Below, piece after piece: positions 54,105 to 63,724 of a stretch of DNA of 64,000 nucleotides. The stretch's first letter is position 1; each line of letters starts with the position of its first letter. This stretch comes from Mycolicibacterium iranicum (GTDB lineage Bacteria > Actinomycetota > Actinomycetes > Mycobacteriales > Mycobacteriaceae). The notes beneath the pieces were generated by a model. It saw only the letters and a list, made by a program, of their open reading frames with translations, did no database searches and was not told the DNA's origin. The stretch covers positions 47,288 to 111,287 of the forward strand of contig NZ_LWCS01000025.1 of the NCBI RefSeq assembly GCF_001650495.1. The letters run 5' to 3'. Position numbers and translations under genes: made by a program.

Positions 54105-54111
54105 CAGCGCC

Positions 54112-54127
54112 GTAACACGGAATTAAC
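54112..54127 (+). promoter_or_regulatory. GTAAC-N6-TTAAC, possible GlnR box upstream of glnA2
   Basis: GTAAC (54112-54116) and TTAAC (54123-54127) give the AC-N9-AC spacing of mycobacterial GlnR sites, 23 bases before the glnA2 ATG. One site alone is weak evidence, and M. tuberculosis glnA2 is not a classical GlnR target as far as I know. Confidence 0.35.
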
Positions 54128-54149
54128 AGGCGGAACCTAGGCTTCGACC

Positions 54150-55490
54150 ATGGATCGGCAGAAGGAATTCGTGCTGCGCACGCTGGAAGAACGCGACATC
54201 CGCTTCGTCCGGTTGTGGTTCACCGACGTGCTCGGATACCTGAAGTCGGTCGCGATCGCCCCCGCCGAACTCGAGGGAGCATTCGAAGAAGGCATCGGAT
54301 TCGACGGCTCCTCGATCGAGGGCTTCGCCCGCGTATCCGAGGCCGACATGGTCGCGCGCCCCGATCCGTCGACCTTCCAGGTGCTGCCGTGGGCCGACAG
54401 CTCCGGCAAGCACCACTCCGCGCGGATGTTCTGCGACATCACGATGCCCGACGGCTCGCCGTCGTGGGCCGACTCGCGCCATGTACTGCGTCGGCAGTTG
54501 TCCAAGGCCAGCGACCTGGGCTTCTCCTGCTACGTCCATCCCGAGATCGAGTTCTTCCTCCTCAAGCCCGGACCCGACGACGGCACCCCGCCCGTCCCCG
54601 CCGACAACGGCGGTTACTTCGACCAGGCCGTCCACGATTCGGCGCCGAACTTCCGTCGCCACGCCATCGATGCGCTCGAGCAGATGGGCATCTCGGTCGA
54701 GTTCAGCCACCACGAGGGTGCCCCCGGCCAGCAGGAGATCGACCTGCGCTACGCCGACGCCCTGTCGATGGCCGACAACGTGATGACGTTCCGCTACCTC
54801 GTCAAAGAGGTCGCCCTCGGCGACGGCGTGCGGGCCTCGTTCATGCCCAAGCCGTTCGCCGAGCACCCGGGGTCGGCGATGCACACCCACATGAGCCTCT
54901 TCGAGGGCGAGACCAACGCCTTCCACAGCCCCGACGATCCGCTGCAGCTCTCCGACGTCGGAAAATCCTTCATCGCAGGCATTCTCGAGCACGCCAATGA
55001 GATCAGCGCCGTCACCAACCAGTGGGTGAACTCCTACAAGCGTCTGGTGCACGGCGGCGAAGCGCCGACCGCCGCGTCATGGGGCGCGGCCAACCGGTCG
55101 GCACTGGTGCGCGTCCCGATGTACACGCCGCACAAGGTGTCGTCACGGCGCGTCGAGGTCCGCAGCCCCGACTCGGCCTGCAACCCGTATCTGACCTTCG
55201 CGGTCCTGCTGGCCGCGGGCCTTCGCGGAATCCAGAAGAACTACGTCCTTGGCCCGCAAGCCGAAGACAACGTCTGGAGCCTGACATCCGAAGAGCGCCG
55301 CGCCATGGGCTACAAGGAGCTGCCGGGCAGCCTCGGTGACGCGCTCGGTCAGATGGAGAACTCCGAACTGGTCGCCGAGGCGCTCGGCGAGCACGTGTTC
55401 GACTTCTTCCTGCGCAACAAGCGTCAGGAATGGGCGAACTACCGCAGCCACGTCACGCCCTACGAGCTGAAGACCTACCTGTCCCTCTAG
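54150..55490 (+). CDS. glnA2: Type I glutamine synthetase GlnA2
   Basis: A 446-residue enzyme. Glutamine synthetase blocks: FTDVLGYLKSVAIAPAEL, GFDGSSIEGFARVSEADM, VHPEIEFFLL with metal-binding glutamates, SHHEGAPGQQEIDLRY, SFMPKPFAEHPGSAMHTHMS, and RVEVRSPDSACNPYLTFA. It is shorter than GlnA1. The tyrosine normally adenylylated by GlnE is not present in the typical NLY form near residue 370. It makes glutamine, or glutamylates other amines, and is followed by glnE after 40 bases. Orthologue of Rv2222c. Confidence 0.94.
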   Translation: MDRQKEFVLRTLEERDIRFVRLWFTDVLGYLKSVAIAPAELEGAFEEGIGFDGSSIEGFARVSEADMVARPDPSTFQVLPWADSSGKHHSARMFCDITMPDGSPSWADSRHVLRRQLSKASDLGFSCYVHPEIEFFLLKPGPDDGTPPVPADNGGYFDQAVHDSAPNFRRHAIDALEQMGISVEFSHHEGAPGQQEIDLRYADALSMADNVMTFRYLVKEVALGDGVRASFMPKPFAEHPGSAMHTHMSLFEGETNAFHSPDDPLQLSDVGKSFIAGILEHANEISAVTNQWVNSYKRLVHGGEAPTAASWGAANRSALVRVPMYTPHKVSSRRVEVRSPDSACNPYLTFAVLLAAGLRGIQKNYVLGPQAEDNVWSLTSEERRAMGYKELPGSLGDALGQMENSELVAEALGEHVFDFFLRNKRQEWANYRSHVTPYELKTYLSL

Positions 55491-55530
55491 CCGCCCTGTT
55501 GCCTGACGAGCGGGGCCCCGCGCTACCTTG

Positions 55531-58515
55531 ATGAGCGTGGCCAAACCCGCGACGCAGCGACCGAAGCTGCCCGGCGTCGGTCGGCTCGGACTCGTCGAGC
55601 CCAGGGCTCAGGCCGATCTCGACGCGCTCGGGTGGAACACCGACGCCCATGTCGAACTGCTGTGGTCGCTGTCGCGCGCGCCGGACGCCGACACCGCCCT
55701 CAAGGCGATCGTGCGGCTGTCGGAGACACTGGGGCCCGGCTGGGCCGAGGTCGACGCCGCCCTGCTCAAGGACAAGAGTTTGCGCGGACGGCTTTTCGCG
55801 GTCCTCGGATCCTCGCTGGCTCTCGGCGACCACCTGATCGCCAACCCCGAGTCGTGGCGTCTGCTCGCAGGAAGTGCGAACCTGCCCTCGGCGCAGGACC
55901 TGCGGGACATGTTCGCCGAACAGGCCGACGCGACAACGGGTTCCGCCCATGCCGCGGTCCCGCCGCTGCGCACCCTGTATCGCGACCGGTTGCTCGTTCT
56001 GGCCGCCATGGATGTCGCGTCCACGGTGGAGAACGAACCCGTCCTGCCGTTCACCGTCGTCGGTGAACACCTCTCCGACCTCGCCGACGCGGCTCTGGCC
56101 GCCGCACTACGCGTCGTGACGGCCTCGGTATGCGGTGACAAGCCGGCACCCGCGCTGACCGTCGTCGCGATGGGCAAGTGCGGAGCCAGGGAACTGAACT
56201 ACGTCAGCGACGTCGACGTCATCTTCGTCACCGACGACGACTCGCACAGCAGCCTCGCGCTCGCGACGAGGATCGCCGGCGAGATGATGCGGCTGGCATC
56301 CGATGCCTTCTTCGAGGTCGACGCAGGTCTGCGTCCCGAGGGCAAACAAGGGCAGCTGGTCCGGACACTGGATTCCCATGTCGCCTACTACGAACGTTGG
56401 GCCAAGACGTGGGAGTTCCAGGCACTGCTGAAGGCACGCCCTGCTGCCGGTGACATGGAGCTGGGCGCCCGGTATATCGAGGCGCTGATGCCGATGGTGT
56501 GGACGGCGTCCGAGCGCGAGGACTTCGTGCCCGAGGTGCAGGCGATGCGCAGGCGCGTCGAGGAACTGGTACCCGCAGGCGTGCGAACGCGTGAAATCAA
56601 GCTCGGCACAGGCGGTTTGCGCGATGTCGAGTTCGCTGTCCAACTGCTGCAGCTGGTCCACGGCCGCAACGACGACTCGTTGCACGTCGCCTCCACCGTG
56701 AACGCATTGGCGGCGCTGGGCGAGGGCGGCTACATCGGCCGCGACGACTCGGCGAACATGACGGCGTCCTATGAATTCCTACGTCTGCTCGAACACCGGC
56801 TACAGCTACAACGCCTCAAGCGCACCCACATGCTGCCCGAGGCGGACGACGAGGAGGCGATGCGCTGGCTGGCACGCGCCGCGCACATGCGGCCCGATGG
56901 CCGCCACGACGCCCTCGGAGTCTTGCGTGAAGAGCTCAAGCGACAGAGCCACCGGGTGTCGAGGCTACACGCAAAGCTGTTCTATCAACCCTTGCTGGAG
57001 TCGGTCGGCGAAGCCTCCCTTGGGCTTTCGGACGGGATGAGCACCGATGCCGCCGAACGTCAGCTCGCCGCGCTCGGTTACGAGGGGCCGCAGAGCGCAC
57101 TGACGCATCTGGCCGCACTCACCGGCAGCTCCGGCCGCCGCGGCCGCGTGCAGCAGGTGCTGCTGCCCACCCTGCTCGACTGGCTCTCCGATACACCCGA
57201 CCCGGATGCGGGCCTGCTGAACTACCGCAGGATCAGCGACGAACTCTCCGAACAGCGTTGGTTTTTGGCCACACTGCGCGACGAGGGCGCCGTGGCCAAG
57301 CGGCTGATGCACGTGCTTGGCACGTCGGCTTACGTGCCCGAACTGTTGATACGAGCACCCGAGGTGATTCAGCTGTATGCCGACGGGCCCAACGGGCCCA
57401 AGCTCTGTGACGTCGACACCGAAGGTTTCGCAAAGTCTCTGGTGGCCTCGGCAGCCCGCCATTCCGATCCGCTGCGGGCGATCGCGGCGGCGCGGTCGCT
57501 GCGGCGCCGGGAGCTGGCCCGCATCGCATCCGCCGACCTGTTGGGCATGATGGACGTCACCGCGGTCTGCAAGCAACTCACCATGGTGTGGGTCGCGGTG
57601 CTGGAGGCGGCGCTGGACGCGATCATCCGGGCGAACTCGCCGGAGAATGGCCCGCCGGCGCGGATTGCCGTCATCGGGATGGGCCGACTCGGGGGCGGGG
57701 AACTCGGCTACGGCTCCGACGCCGACGTGATGTTCGTCTGCGAACCCAATGCGGGCGTGGACGAATCGGTTGCCGTGAAGTGGTCGGTGACGGTGGCCGA
57801 ACAGGTTCGTGCCCGGCTGGGCACACCCAGCGCCGACCCCCCGCTCGAGGTTGATGCGAACCTGCGGCCCGAGGGGCGCAGTGGTCCGCTGGTCCGGACG
57901 CTCGCGTCCTACGAGGCCTACTACACACAGTGGGCGCAGCCCTGGGAAATCCAGGCGCTGCTGCGTGCGCACCGCGTCGCAGGCGACCTGGAGCTGGGGG
58001 AGCGCTTCCTCATCATGGTCGACAAGACGCGCTATCCCGCCGGTGGAGTATCACCTGAGGCGGTGCGGGAGATCCGCCGTATCAAGGCGCGGGTGGACGC
58101 TGAACGTCTTCCGCGCGGCGCGGACCCCAAGACGCACACCAAGCTGGGCCGGGGCGGGTTGGCCGACATCGAGTGGACGGTGCAGCTGCTGCAGCTGCGG
58201 TTCGCGCACAAGATCCCTGCGTTGCACAACACCTCGACGCTTGAGGCGCTGAACGCCATCGGCGCGGCCGAGTTGATTGCCGAGGGGGACATCGAACTTC
58301 TGCGTGATGCGTGGCTGACGGCGACCCGCGCGCGCAACGCGCTGGTGCTGGTGCGGGGCAAGCCCACCGATCAGCTGCCGGGGCCGGGCAAACAGCTCAA
58401 CGCGGTGGCGGTGGCCGCGGGCTGGTCGAACGGCGACGGCGGCGAGTTCCTCGACAACTACCTGCGGGTGACGCGCAGGGCAAAAGCTGTGGTGCTCAGG
58501 GTTTTCGGAGGTTGA
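55531..58515 (+). CDS. glnE: Glutamine synthetase adenylyltransferase/adenylyl-removing enzyme GlnE
   Basis: A 994-residue protein from the ATG at 55531 (GTG two codons on). It has two nucleotidyltransferase domains: [20 protein letters not shown] near 215 (adenylyl-removing half) and [20 protein letters not shown] near 715 (adenylylating half). Each is followed by a helical bundle with [17 protein letters not shown] and [17 protein letters not shown]. It switches glutamine synthetase activity by adenylylation, under PII control. Length agrees with Rv2221c. Adjacent to glnA2; the principal target GlnA1 is not in the window. Confidence 0.95.
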   Translation: MSVAKPATQRPKLPGVGRLGLVEPRAQADLDALGWNTDAHVELLWSLSRAPDADTALKAIVRLSETLGPGWAEVDAALLKDKSLRGRLFAVLGSSLALGDHLIANPESWRLLAGSANLPSAQDLRDMFAEQADATTGSAHAAVPPLRTLYRDRLLVLAAMDVASTVENEPVLPFTVVGEHLSDLADAALAAALRVVTASVCGDKPAPALTVVAMGKCGARELNYVSDVDVIFVTDDDSHSSLALATRIAGEMMRLASDAFFEVDAGLRPEGKQGQLVRTLDSHVAYYERWAKTWEFQALLKARPAAGDMELGARYIEALMPMVWTASEREDFVPEVQAMRRRVEELVPAGVRTREIKLGTGGLRDVEFAVQLLQLVHGRNDDSLHVASTVNALAALGEGGYIGRDDSANMTASYEFLRLLEHRLQLQRLKRTHMLPEADDEEAMRWLARAAHMRPDGRHDALGVLREELKRQSHRVSRLHAKLFYQPLLESVGEASLGLSDGMSTDAAERQLAALGYEGPQSALTHLAALTGSSGRRGRVQQVLLPTLLDWLSDTPDPDAGLLNYRRISDELSEQRWFLATLRDEGAVAKRLMHVLGTSAYVPELLIRAPEVIQLYADGPNGPKLCDVDTEGFAKSLVASAARHSDPLRAIAAARSLRRRELARIASADLLGMMDVTAVCKQLTMVWVAVLEAALDAIIRANSPENGPPARIAVIGMGRLGGGELGYGSDADVMFVCEPNAGVDESVAVKWSVTVAEQVRARLGTPSADPPLEVDANLRPEGRSGPLVRTLASYEAYYTQWAQPWEIQALLRAHRVAGDLELGERFLIMVDKTRYPAGGVSPEAVREIRRIKARVDAERLPRGADPKTHTKLGRGGLADIEWTVQLLQLRFAHKIPALHNTSTLEALNAIGAAELIAEGDIELLRDAWLTATRARNALVLVRGKPTDQLPGPGKQLNAVAVAAGWSNGDGGEFLDNYLRVTRRAKAVVLRVFGG

Positions 58516-58543
58516 GCCGACTTTGTGCTGGAGAGGATAGCCT

Positions 58544-59173
58544 GTGGATTTCTCGTTCGAGGTGATCAGCGCCGAGGATTACGACCGGCAGCGCAGCAGC
58601 TATGAGCCGCTGACGGACAGGCTGCGGCGGCTCATCGACGTCGGTATCCACACCGAGGTCGACGATGCGACAGTGCAGGAAGCGCTGCGCCATCTCGCGG
58701 CAGCCGAGGAACTGCTTGGCCGTGAGCAGCGGGCCGGACGCTCGACTCTGCGCCATGCCGATACCGGCCGCCCCGTCGCGTGGGCGAATCCGGCTGTGGG
58801 ACTGCGCAATGCGATCGCGCCGCCGATGGTCATCAACCACGAGCCCGACGGGAGTTGCTGGAGCGAGTTCACCTTGGGTCCCGCCTACGAAGGACCGCCC
58901 GGATGGGTGCACGGCGGAATCGGTGCGCTGGTGCTCGACCACATTCTGGGCGAGGTGGCCAGCGGCGGTCTCACCCAACCGAGGTTCACGGGCACGATCA
59001 CGCTGCGCTATCACCGCGGCACCCACTTGGGCCCGGTGCGCGCCGAGGCGTTCGTCGAGCGGTCCGAGGGCGTGAAGACTTTCGCGCGCGGCTACTTGAA
59101 AGACGACGAAGGTGTCACCGTCGAAGCCGACGGGGTGTTCATCACTCCGGCGTGGGCGCGAGACGCCGGATGA
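58544..59173 (+). CDS. PaaI/HotDog-family thioesterase
   Basis: A 209-residue protein with GTG start and GGAGAGG about 7-10 bases upstream. The hotdog core is PPGWVHGGIGALVLDHILGE at about 118-137 (helix after the conserved HGG), followed by TGTITLRYHRGTHLGPVRAE. It hydrolyses an acyl-CoA thioester. The N-terminal 80 residues resemble the extended form found in actinobacterial members. The stop overlaps the next gene (ATGA, 59170-59173), so the two are coupled. Confidence 0.87.
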   Translation: MDFSFEVISAEDYDRQRSSYEPLTDRLRRLIDVGIHTEVDDATVQEALRHLAAAEELLGREQRAGRSTLRHADTGRPVAWANPAVGLRNAIAPPMVINHEPDGSCWSEFTLGPAYEGPPGWVHGGIGALVLDHILGEVASGGLTQPRFTGTITLRYHRGTHLGPVRAEAFVERSEGVKTFARGYLKDDEGVTVEADGVFITPAWARDAG

Positions 59174-60030
59174 AGTTCTATGTGTCGACCGCCTTTCTCG
59201 ACACCCGCGAGGCGGTCGAGATCGCCAAGGCAGCAGACGATCTGGGCTACCACGGAATGGCGATCCCCGATCACGTCGTCAATCTGGAGACGCTGACGAC
59301 GCCATACCCGTATACCAAGGACGGATCGCGACGATGGGAGACGTTCACCGACTGGCCCGACCCATGGGTGATGATCGGGGCGGTCGCACTGGTGACATCG
59401 CGTCTGCACTTCGTGACGACGGTGTACCTGCCTGCGATGCGGGATCCCTACTCGGCGGCCAAAGCGATTGGCACAGCGGCGGTCCTGGCTTCTGGTCGTC
59501 TCGAGCTCGGTGTCGGGGTGGGGTGGTGCCGGGAGGAGTTCGAACTGCTGGGCCAGCAGTTCGAGCGCCGCGGCAGACGCACCGACGAGATGCTGGAGCT
59601 GATGAAGGCGTTGTGGTCGCCGGGGTGGACGGAATTCGCCGGCGAGTTCTACACCGCGCCGCGTCTGGAGATGGAGCCGAGCCCGCCGCCCATCCCGATC
59701 TTCGTCGGCGGACTGTCCGACATCGCGCTGCGCCGGGCCGCACGCCACGACGGCTGGATCGGTGATCTGATCTCCACCGATCAGGCGCTGGAGCGGGTCT
59801 CGTTCGTGCGGCAGCTGCGGGACGAAAATGGCTTGGGGATGGACGATTTCGAGGCCATCACCCCGCTGACCGATGCCTTCCTGCCCGAACACTTCGAGCG
59901 CGCGGCAGCCGGCGGAATCACCGGAATCATCACGATGCCGTGGATGTTCTACAGCGGACCCGACGCATCCCTGGATCAGAAGATCGACGGGATGCGCCGC
60001 TTCCGCAAGGATCTCGGCCTGGACGGCTAG
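59170..60030 (+). CDS. LLM-class F420-dependent oxidoreductase
   Basis: A 286-residue luciferase-like monooxygenase-fold protein. It opens MKFYVSTAFLDTREAVEIAK, with DHVVNLETLTTPYPYTKDGS, then HFVTTVYLPAMRDPYSAAKA, LELGVGVGWCREEF, and PPIPIFVGGLSDIALRRAAR, which is the TIGR03619-type mycobacterial F420 group. It likely uses reduced F420 on an unknown substrate. The thioesterase immediately upstream suggests a CoA-linked catabolic step. Ends in a CTAG shared with the convergent DoxX gene. Confidence 0.87.
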   Translation: MKFYVSTAFLDTREAVEIAKAADDLGYHGMAIPDHVVNLETLTTPYPYTKDGSRRWETFTDWPDPWVMIGAVALVTSRLHFVTTVYLPAMRDPYSAAKAIGTAAVLASGRLELGVGVGWCREEFELLGQQFERRGRRTDEMLELMKALWSPGWTEFAGEFYTAPRLEMEPSPPPIPIFVGGLSDIALRRAARHDGWIGDLISTDQALERVSFVRQLRDENGLGMDDFEAITPLTDAFLPEHFERAAAGGITGIITMPWMFYSGPDASLDQKIDGMRRFRKDLGLDG

Positions 60031-60584
60031 TAGCGGGGCCTGCGGAACCGGCTCAACAAGCCACCACGGCGAGCGGGCTGGGCAGTTGGGGTTGCGGTGA
60101 CCGGGGGAGCGGCGGTTCCGGTGACGACCCGACCGCGTCGCACGCCAGAGCCACCCGCGACCCGTCGCCGACCGTCGACCGACAGTGCACCGCCGCCGAG
60201 TGCGGCGAGGAGCAGGAAAGCGAAGCAGAACAGCAGCGAAGCCTCGCCACCGTTGCCGCCTGCTTGGGCGTCGTAGGGCCAGAAGCTTCCCGGGGTGCCG
60301 CCGAGAATGCCCCAGTGCTGCCACAGGTAGGCCACTGCCATCTCACCGGAGGCGATGAATGCTGCGATGCGGGTGAACAGGCCGATGGTGATCAGGATGC
60401 CGAGGACGAATTCCAAAAGTCCGGCGAACCAGAACGGCCACGTGCCCACAGGGACCGCCTGACCCAATGGCCAGCCGAAAAGCTTCATCGTGCCGTGGAA
60501 GGTGAAGACAAGGCCGAACACGATGCGGAAGATGCTCAGCACCGGCGACGAGTAGCTCGCGAGACGTGCATCCAGGGAAGTCAT
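60027..60584 (-). CDS. DoxX-family membrane protein
   Basis: A 185-residue protein from the ATG at 60584; longer versions would overlap the divergent GntR gene. Four hydrophobic segments follow: SIFRIVFGLVFTFHGTMKLF, PFWFAGLLEFVLGILITIGL, AAFIASGEMAVAYLW, and ASLLFCFAFLLLAALGGGAL. This is the DoxX layout. Members function in redox or thiol stress membrane complexes. The C-terminal 40 residues are basic and proline/alanine-rich. Overlaps the preceding plus-strand gene by four bases (CTAG). Confidence 0.87.
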   Translation of the reverse strand: MTSLDARLASYSSPVLSIFRIVFGLVFTFHGTMKLFGWPLGQAVPVGTWPFWFAGLLEFVLGILITIGLFTRIAAFIASGEMAVAYLWQHWGILGGTPGSFWPYDAQAGGNGGEASLLFCFAFLLLAALGGGALSVDGRRRVAGGSGVRRGRVVTGTAAPPVTATPTAQPARRGGLLSRFRRPRY

Positions 60585-60669
60585 GCGCCTGAGCCTACTC
60601 TTGCGGACCGCAGTCCAGATAGTGTGCGTCATCAGACGGTCCCGCTCGCGACGGTAGTATCCCCTACTT

Positions 60670-61431
60670 ATGGGGGCGAACCAGCCGGGTGCCGCGCGCG
60701 CATCCACGCGCTCGGGTCGTTCGCCCGGGCGAACGCCAGAGGTGTTGCCACCAGTCGTGAGTGACGACCTTGCGCAACTGGCGGCCCGCCGGTCACAGGG
60801 ATATCAATCCGTCGGCGCCATGGTGTACGAAATCCTCCGAGAGGCCATCATCGACGGCACCCTCAAGCCTGGGCGCAAGCTCCGGCAGGAGGTGCTGGCG
60901 GAGACCATCGGGGTGTCCCGGGTTCCGGTGCGGTCGGCTCTGATCCAGCTCGAGGCTGATGGCCTCGTCGAACTTCAGGACCGCCGCGGCGCCGTGGTCA
61001 AGTCGCTGACCTCGGAGCAGGTCCACGAAATCTATGAGATACGCATGGTGCTCGAGACGCACGCGCTGCGCCAGTCCATGGCGTCGATGACAGAAGAGCG
61101 CCTGGCGTTGCTCCACGAGCTCGCGCAGGTTGTCGACAGCGAAAAAGAGGGCGGCAGCTTCGTCGACGCGCGCTCGCAATTTTATTCGGAGCTCTACGAC
61201 GCCAAACGCCAGCCGATGCTGTGGAGCTTGATCGAGCAGTTACGGCTCAAGGTAGGTCGGTACCTTCTGGGATGGCGATTGGTCGACGCGGGTGAACACA
61301 CCCATGAGAGGTTGCTCGACGCGGTCGCTCGAGGTGACGTGGACGGTGCCGTGGCCGACGTCAGTCATCACCTGGAGAAGGTGCGCGACAAAGTTCTTGC
61401 CTTGCTTGAATCGGAGTCAGAATCCGCCTGA
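60670..61431 (+). CDS. GntR-family (FadR/FCD-type) transcriptional regulator
   Basis: A 253-residue protein from the ATG at 60670; a GTG at 60757 would remove a low-complexity basic leader of 29 residues and may be the true start. The winged helix is at about 48-115 (MVYEILREAIIDGTLKPGRK, TIGVSRVPVRSALIQLEADG). The FCD effector domain follows, with ligand/metal residues in YEIRMVLETHALRQ and the HTHERLLDAVARGD motif. It precedes the MFS gene by about 90 bp on the same strand and likely controls it. Confidence 0.87.
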   Translation: MGANQPGAARASTRSGRSPGRTPEVLPPVVSDDLAQLAARRSQGYQSVGAMVYEILREAIIDGTLKPGRKLRQEVLAETIGVSRVPVRSALIQLEADGLVELQDRRGAVVKSLTSEQVHEIYEIRMVLETHALRQSMASMTEERLALLHELAQVVDSEKEGGSFVDARSQFYSELYDAKRQPMLWSLIEQLRLKVGRYLLGWRLVDAGEHTHERLLDAVARGDVDGAVADVSHHLEKVRDKVLALLESESESA

Positions 61432-61524
61432 GTCGACTACCGCGGATGCGGTGGACATTGTGCGCGCGCCCCTGCTTGAATTGTGTATCCAAAATTCACT
61501 TATGTGGCAGCGGTAGGCTGCCGC

Positions 61525-62709
61525 GTGCGCAGCTCCGACTATGCCGCCACGTTTGCCTCCGTTGTGGTGCTCACCGGAGTGCAGGGCATCGCCCCGGCGA
61601 TCCCCGAGATCCGCGATGCCTTCGGGCTGGACGACTCGGGCGCGTCGCTGCTGACAGTCGGCTATTTGATGGCTGCGGCCGTGCTGGCCGCGCCCATCGC
61701 CGCGCTTGGCGACCGGCTCGGTGAACGCCGTGTCCTGGTGACTTCTCTTCTTGTCTTCGGAGGCGCGGGGGTCGTCGTCAGTGTCGCGACTCAGTTCGCG
61801 TTGCTCATCGCGGCTCGAACGGTGCAGGGCGCCGCGTTCGGCGTGGTGATGGCGGTGACCGTCGGGCTGACCGGTATGGGCCTGGGCACTGTATCGCTCG
61901 CGCGTGCGCAGAGCGTGCGGGTGATCGCGCTGGCGGCGGCGGAGGTGGTACTGCCCGTTGCCGCCGGAGCGCTGCTGGCCTTCGCCAGTTGGCGGTTCGC
62001 CACCGCGATGCAATTGATCGCCTTGCCTGCGGCTCTGCTGTGTGCGCTCGCAATCCCGGGGCGTGCTACGCGTTCCGACGACCACGACACCAAACGCGGT
62101 CTCGGTCCGGCACTTTGTGCGCTCCGCACCCCGTTCGGATCCGCCGTCCAGGTGCCCGGCTTCTCCCGGTTCCTGCTCAAGTTCGCGGTGCTGACCTATT
62201 GGCCGCTGCTGGCCGCCGACTCATATGGGATGTCGCCGTGGGCGATTGGCGCCGTGCTCAGTGTCACGGCGGTTGCCAGCATCGTGGCGGCATGGATTGC
62301 GCCGATGTTGATCGGCCGTCGGCACACGGCATTCGTCACGCTCATAGGTTTGTCCCTCGCAGCAGTACCCCTCGTCCTGATGGGGGCGGCGCCCACCACA
62401 GTCCTGCTCACTCTGCTGGTTATCGTGAGCGGACTCGGCGACGGATTACTCGGTGTGGCAAACAATGTTTCGGCGAGCATGGCTGCACCGGAGCGAGGCC
62501 GGTCGGCATTCTTTGGACTCACAGGCTCGATCCGCAATCTCGGGAAATTCTCTGCGCTGGCCATCATCGGCGCCGCGACCGCCGTCGCTCCTCTCGGCGC
62601 TGCGCTCGCACTCGTCGGGGTGCTCGGTCTGGCATCGACCGGCGTCATCCCCGTGATGGCTCGCGGGGAAAGCCAGCCGCCCCCGAAGCCGAACGACGCC
62701 GCCGACTGA
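61525..62709 (+). CDS. Major facilitator superfamily transporter
   Basis: About 394 residues if the GTG at 61525 is used; the frame is open to a GTG at 61483, and neither has a clear ribosome-binding site. Twelve or so hydrophobic segments occur. The MFS motif after segment 2 is ALGDRLGERRVLVTS. It resembles drug/metabolite efflux carriers. The 93-bp region before it holds an AT-rich stretch at 61479-61502 that might be the operator of the adjacent GntR protein, but no clean palindrome is visible. Convergent with fgd1, four bases apart. Confidence 0.85.
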   Translation: MRSSDYAATFASVVVLTGVQGIAPAIPEIRDAFGLDDSGASLLTVGYLMAAAVLAAPIAALGDRLGERRVLVTSLLVFGGAGVVVSVATQFALLIAARTVQGAAFGVVMAVTVGLTGMGLGTVSLARAQSVRVIALAAAEVVLPVAAGALLAFASWRFATAMQLIALPAALLCALAIPGRATRSDDHDTKRGLGPALCALRTPFGSAVQVPGFSRFLLKFAVLTYWPLLAADSYGMSPWAIGAVLSVTAVASIVAAWIAPMLIGRRHTAFVTLIGLSLAAVPLVLMGAAPTTVLLTLLVIVSGLGDGLLGVANNVSASMAAPERGRSAFFGLTGSIRNLGKFSALAIIGAATAVAPLGAALALVGVLGLASTGVIPVMARGESQPPPKPNDAAD

Positions 62710-62713
62710 CTCG

Positions 62714-63724
62714 TCAGCCGAGCTTGCGCAGCCTGGGCTCCAGGTCGCGGCCGAACAGTTCCAGGAATCGGCGCTGGTCGTGCCCGGGGGCGTGGAAGAC
62801 GAGGTGATTGAGACCCCAGTCCACATAGTCCTTGACCTTGGCGACCGCCTCGTCGGGATCGGACGCGACGATCCAGCGTTTGGCGACCTGCTCGATGGGC
62901 AGCGCGTCGGCGGCCTTCTCCATCTCGATCGGGTCGTCGATGGAGTGCTTCTGCTCGGCGGTCAGCGACAGGGGCGCCCAGAAACGCGTGTTCTCCAGTG
63001 CCAGTTCGGGATCGGTGTCGTAGGAGATCTTGATCTCGATCATCCGGTCGACGTCGTCGGGGTTCTTGCCTGCCGCCTCGGCGCCTTCGCGCATCGCGGG
63101 GATCAGCTTGTCCTTGTAGAGTTCCGCGCCCTTGCCGGAGGTGCAGATGAATCCGTCGCCGGCGCGGCCCGCGTACTTGGCGACCTGCGGCCCTCCCGCG
63201 GCGATGTAGATCGGAATGCCACCCTCGGGCACGTCATAGATCGACGCGCCTTTGGTGTAGTAGTACTCGCCTTCGAAGTCGACGCGGTCGCCCAGCCACA
63301 GTTCCCGCATCAGGCGTACCGACTCGCGCAGCCGTGCGTAACGCTCCTTGAACTCCGGCCACTCACCCTCATAGCCGGTCGCGATCTCGTTGAGGGCCTC
63401 CCCGGTACCGACACCGAGGAAGATCCGGTCCGGGTACAGGCAGCCCATCGTGGCGAACGCCTGCGCGATGACCGCGGGGTTGTAGCGGAAGGTCGGGGTG
63501 AGCACGGAAGTACCCAGCTGCAGCCGCTTGGTGCGCTCACCCACCGCGGTCATCCAGGCCAGCGAGAACGGCGCGTGACCGCCTTCGTGCCGCCAGGGCT
63601 GGAAGTGGTCGCTGACAGTGGCGCTGTCCATGCCGTGCTCTTCGGCGGCGACAGCCAGCTCGACGAGTTCGCGGGGCGCGAACTGCTCCGCCGACGCCTT
63701 GTAGCCCAATTTCAATTCCGACAT
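62714..63724 (-). CDS. fgd1: F420-dependent glucose-6-phosphate dehydrogenase
   Basis: A 336-residue protein, the same length as M. tuberculosis Fgd1. GGGAGG stands five bases before the ATG at 63724. Fgd blocks: [71 protein letters not shown], and [11 protein letters not shown]. It oxidises glucose-6-phosphate and reduces F420. It overlaps the 3' end of fbiC by 13 bases, so cofactor synthesis and use are translationally linked. In M. tuberculosis the two genes (Rv0407 and Rv1173) are far apart. Confidence 0.92.
   Translation of the reverse strand: MSELKLGYKASAEQFAPRELVELAVAAEEHGMDSATVSDHFQPWRHEGGHAPFSLAWMTAVGERTKRLQLGTSVLTPTFRYNPAVIAQAFATMGCLYPDRIFLGVGTGEALNEIATGYEGEWPEFKERYARLRESVRLMRELWLGDRVDFEGEYYYTKGASIYDVPEGGIPIYIAAGGPQVAKYAGRAGDGFICTSGKGAELYKDKLIPAMREGAEAAGKNPDDVDRMIEIKISYDTDPELALENTRFWAPLSLTAEQKHSIDDPIEMEKAADALPIEQVAKRWIVASDPDEAVAKVKDYVDWGLNHLVFHAPGHDQRRFLELFGRDLEPRLRKLG

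Noticed and set aside
61432..61524. GntR operator before the MFS gene
   Set aside because: The stretch is AT-rich but has no clear FadR/GntR-type palindrome, so I did not list it as a feature.
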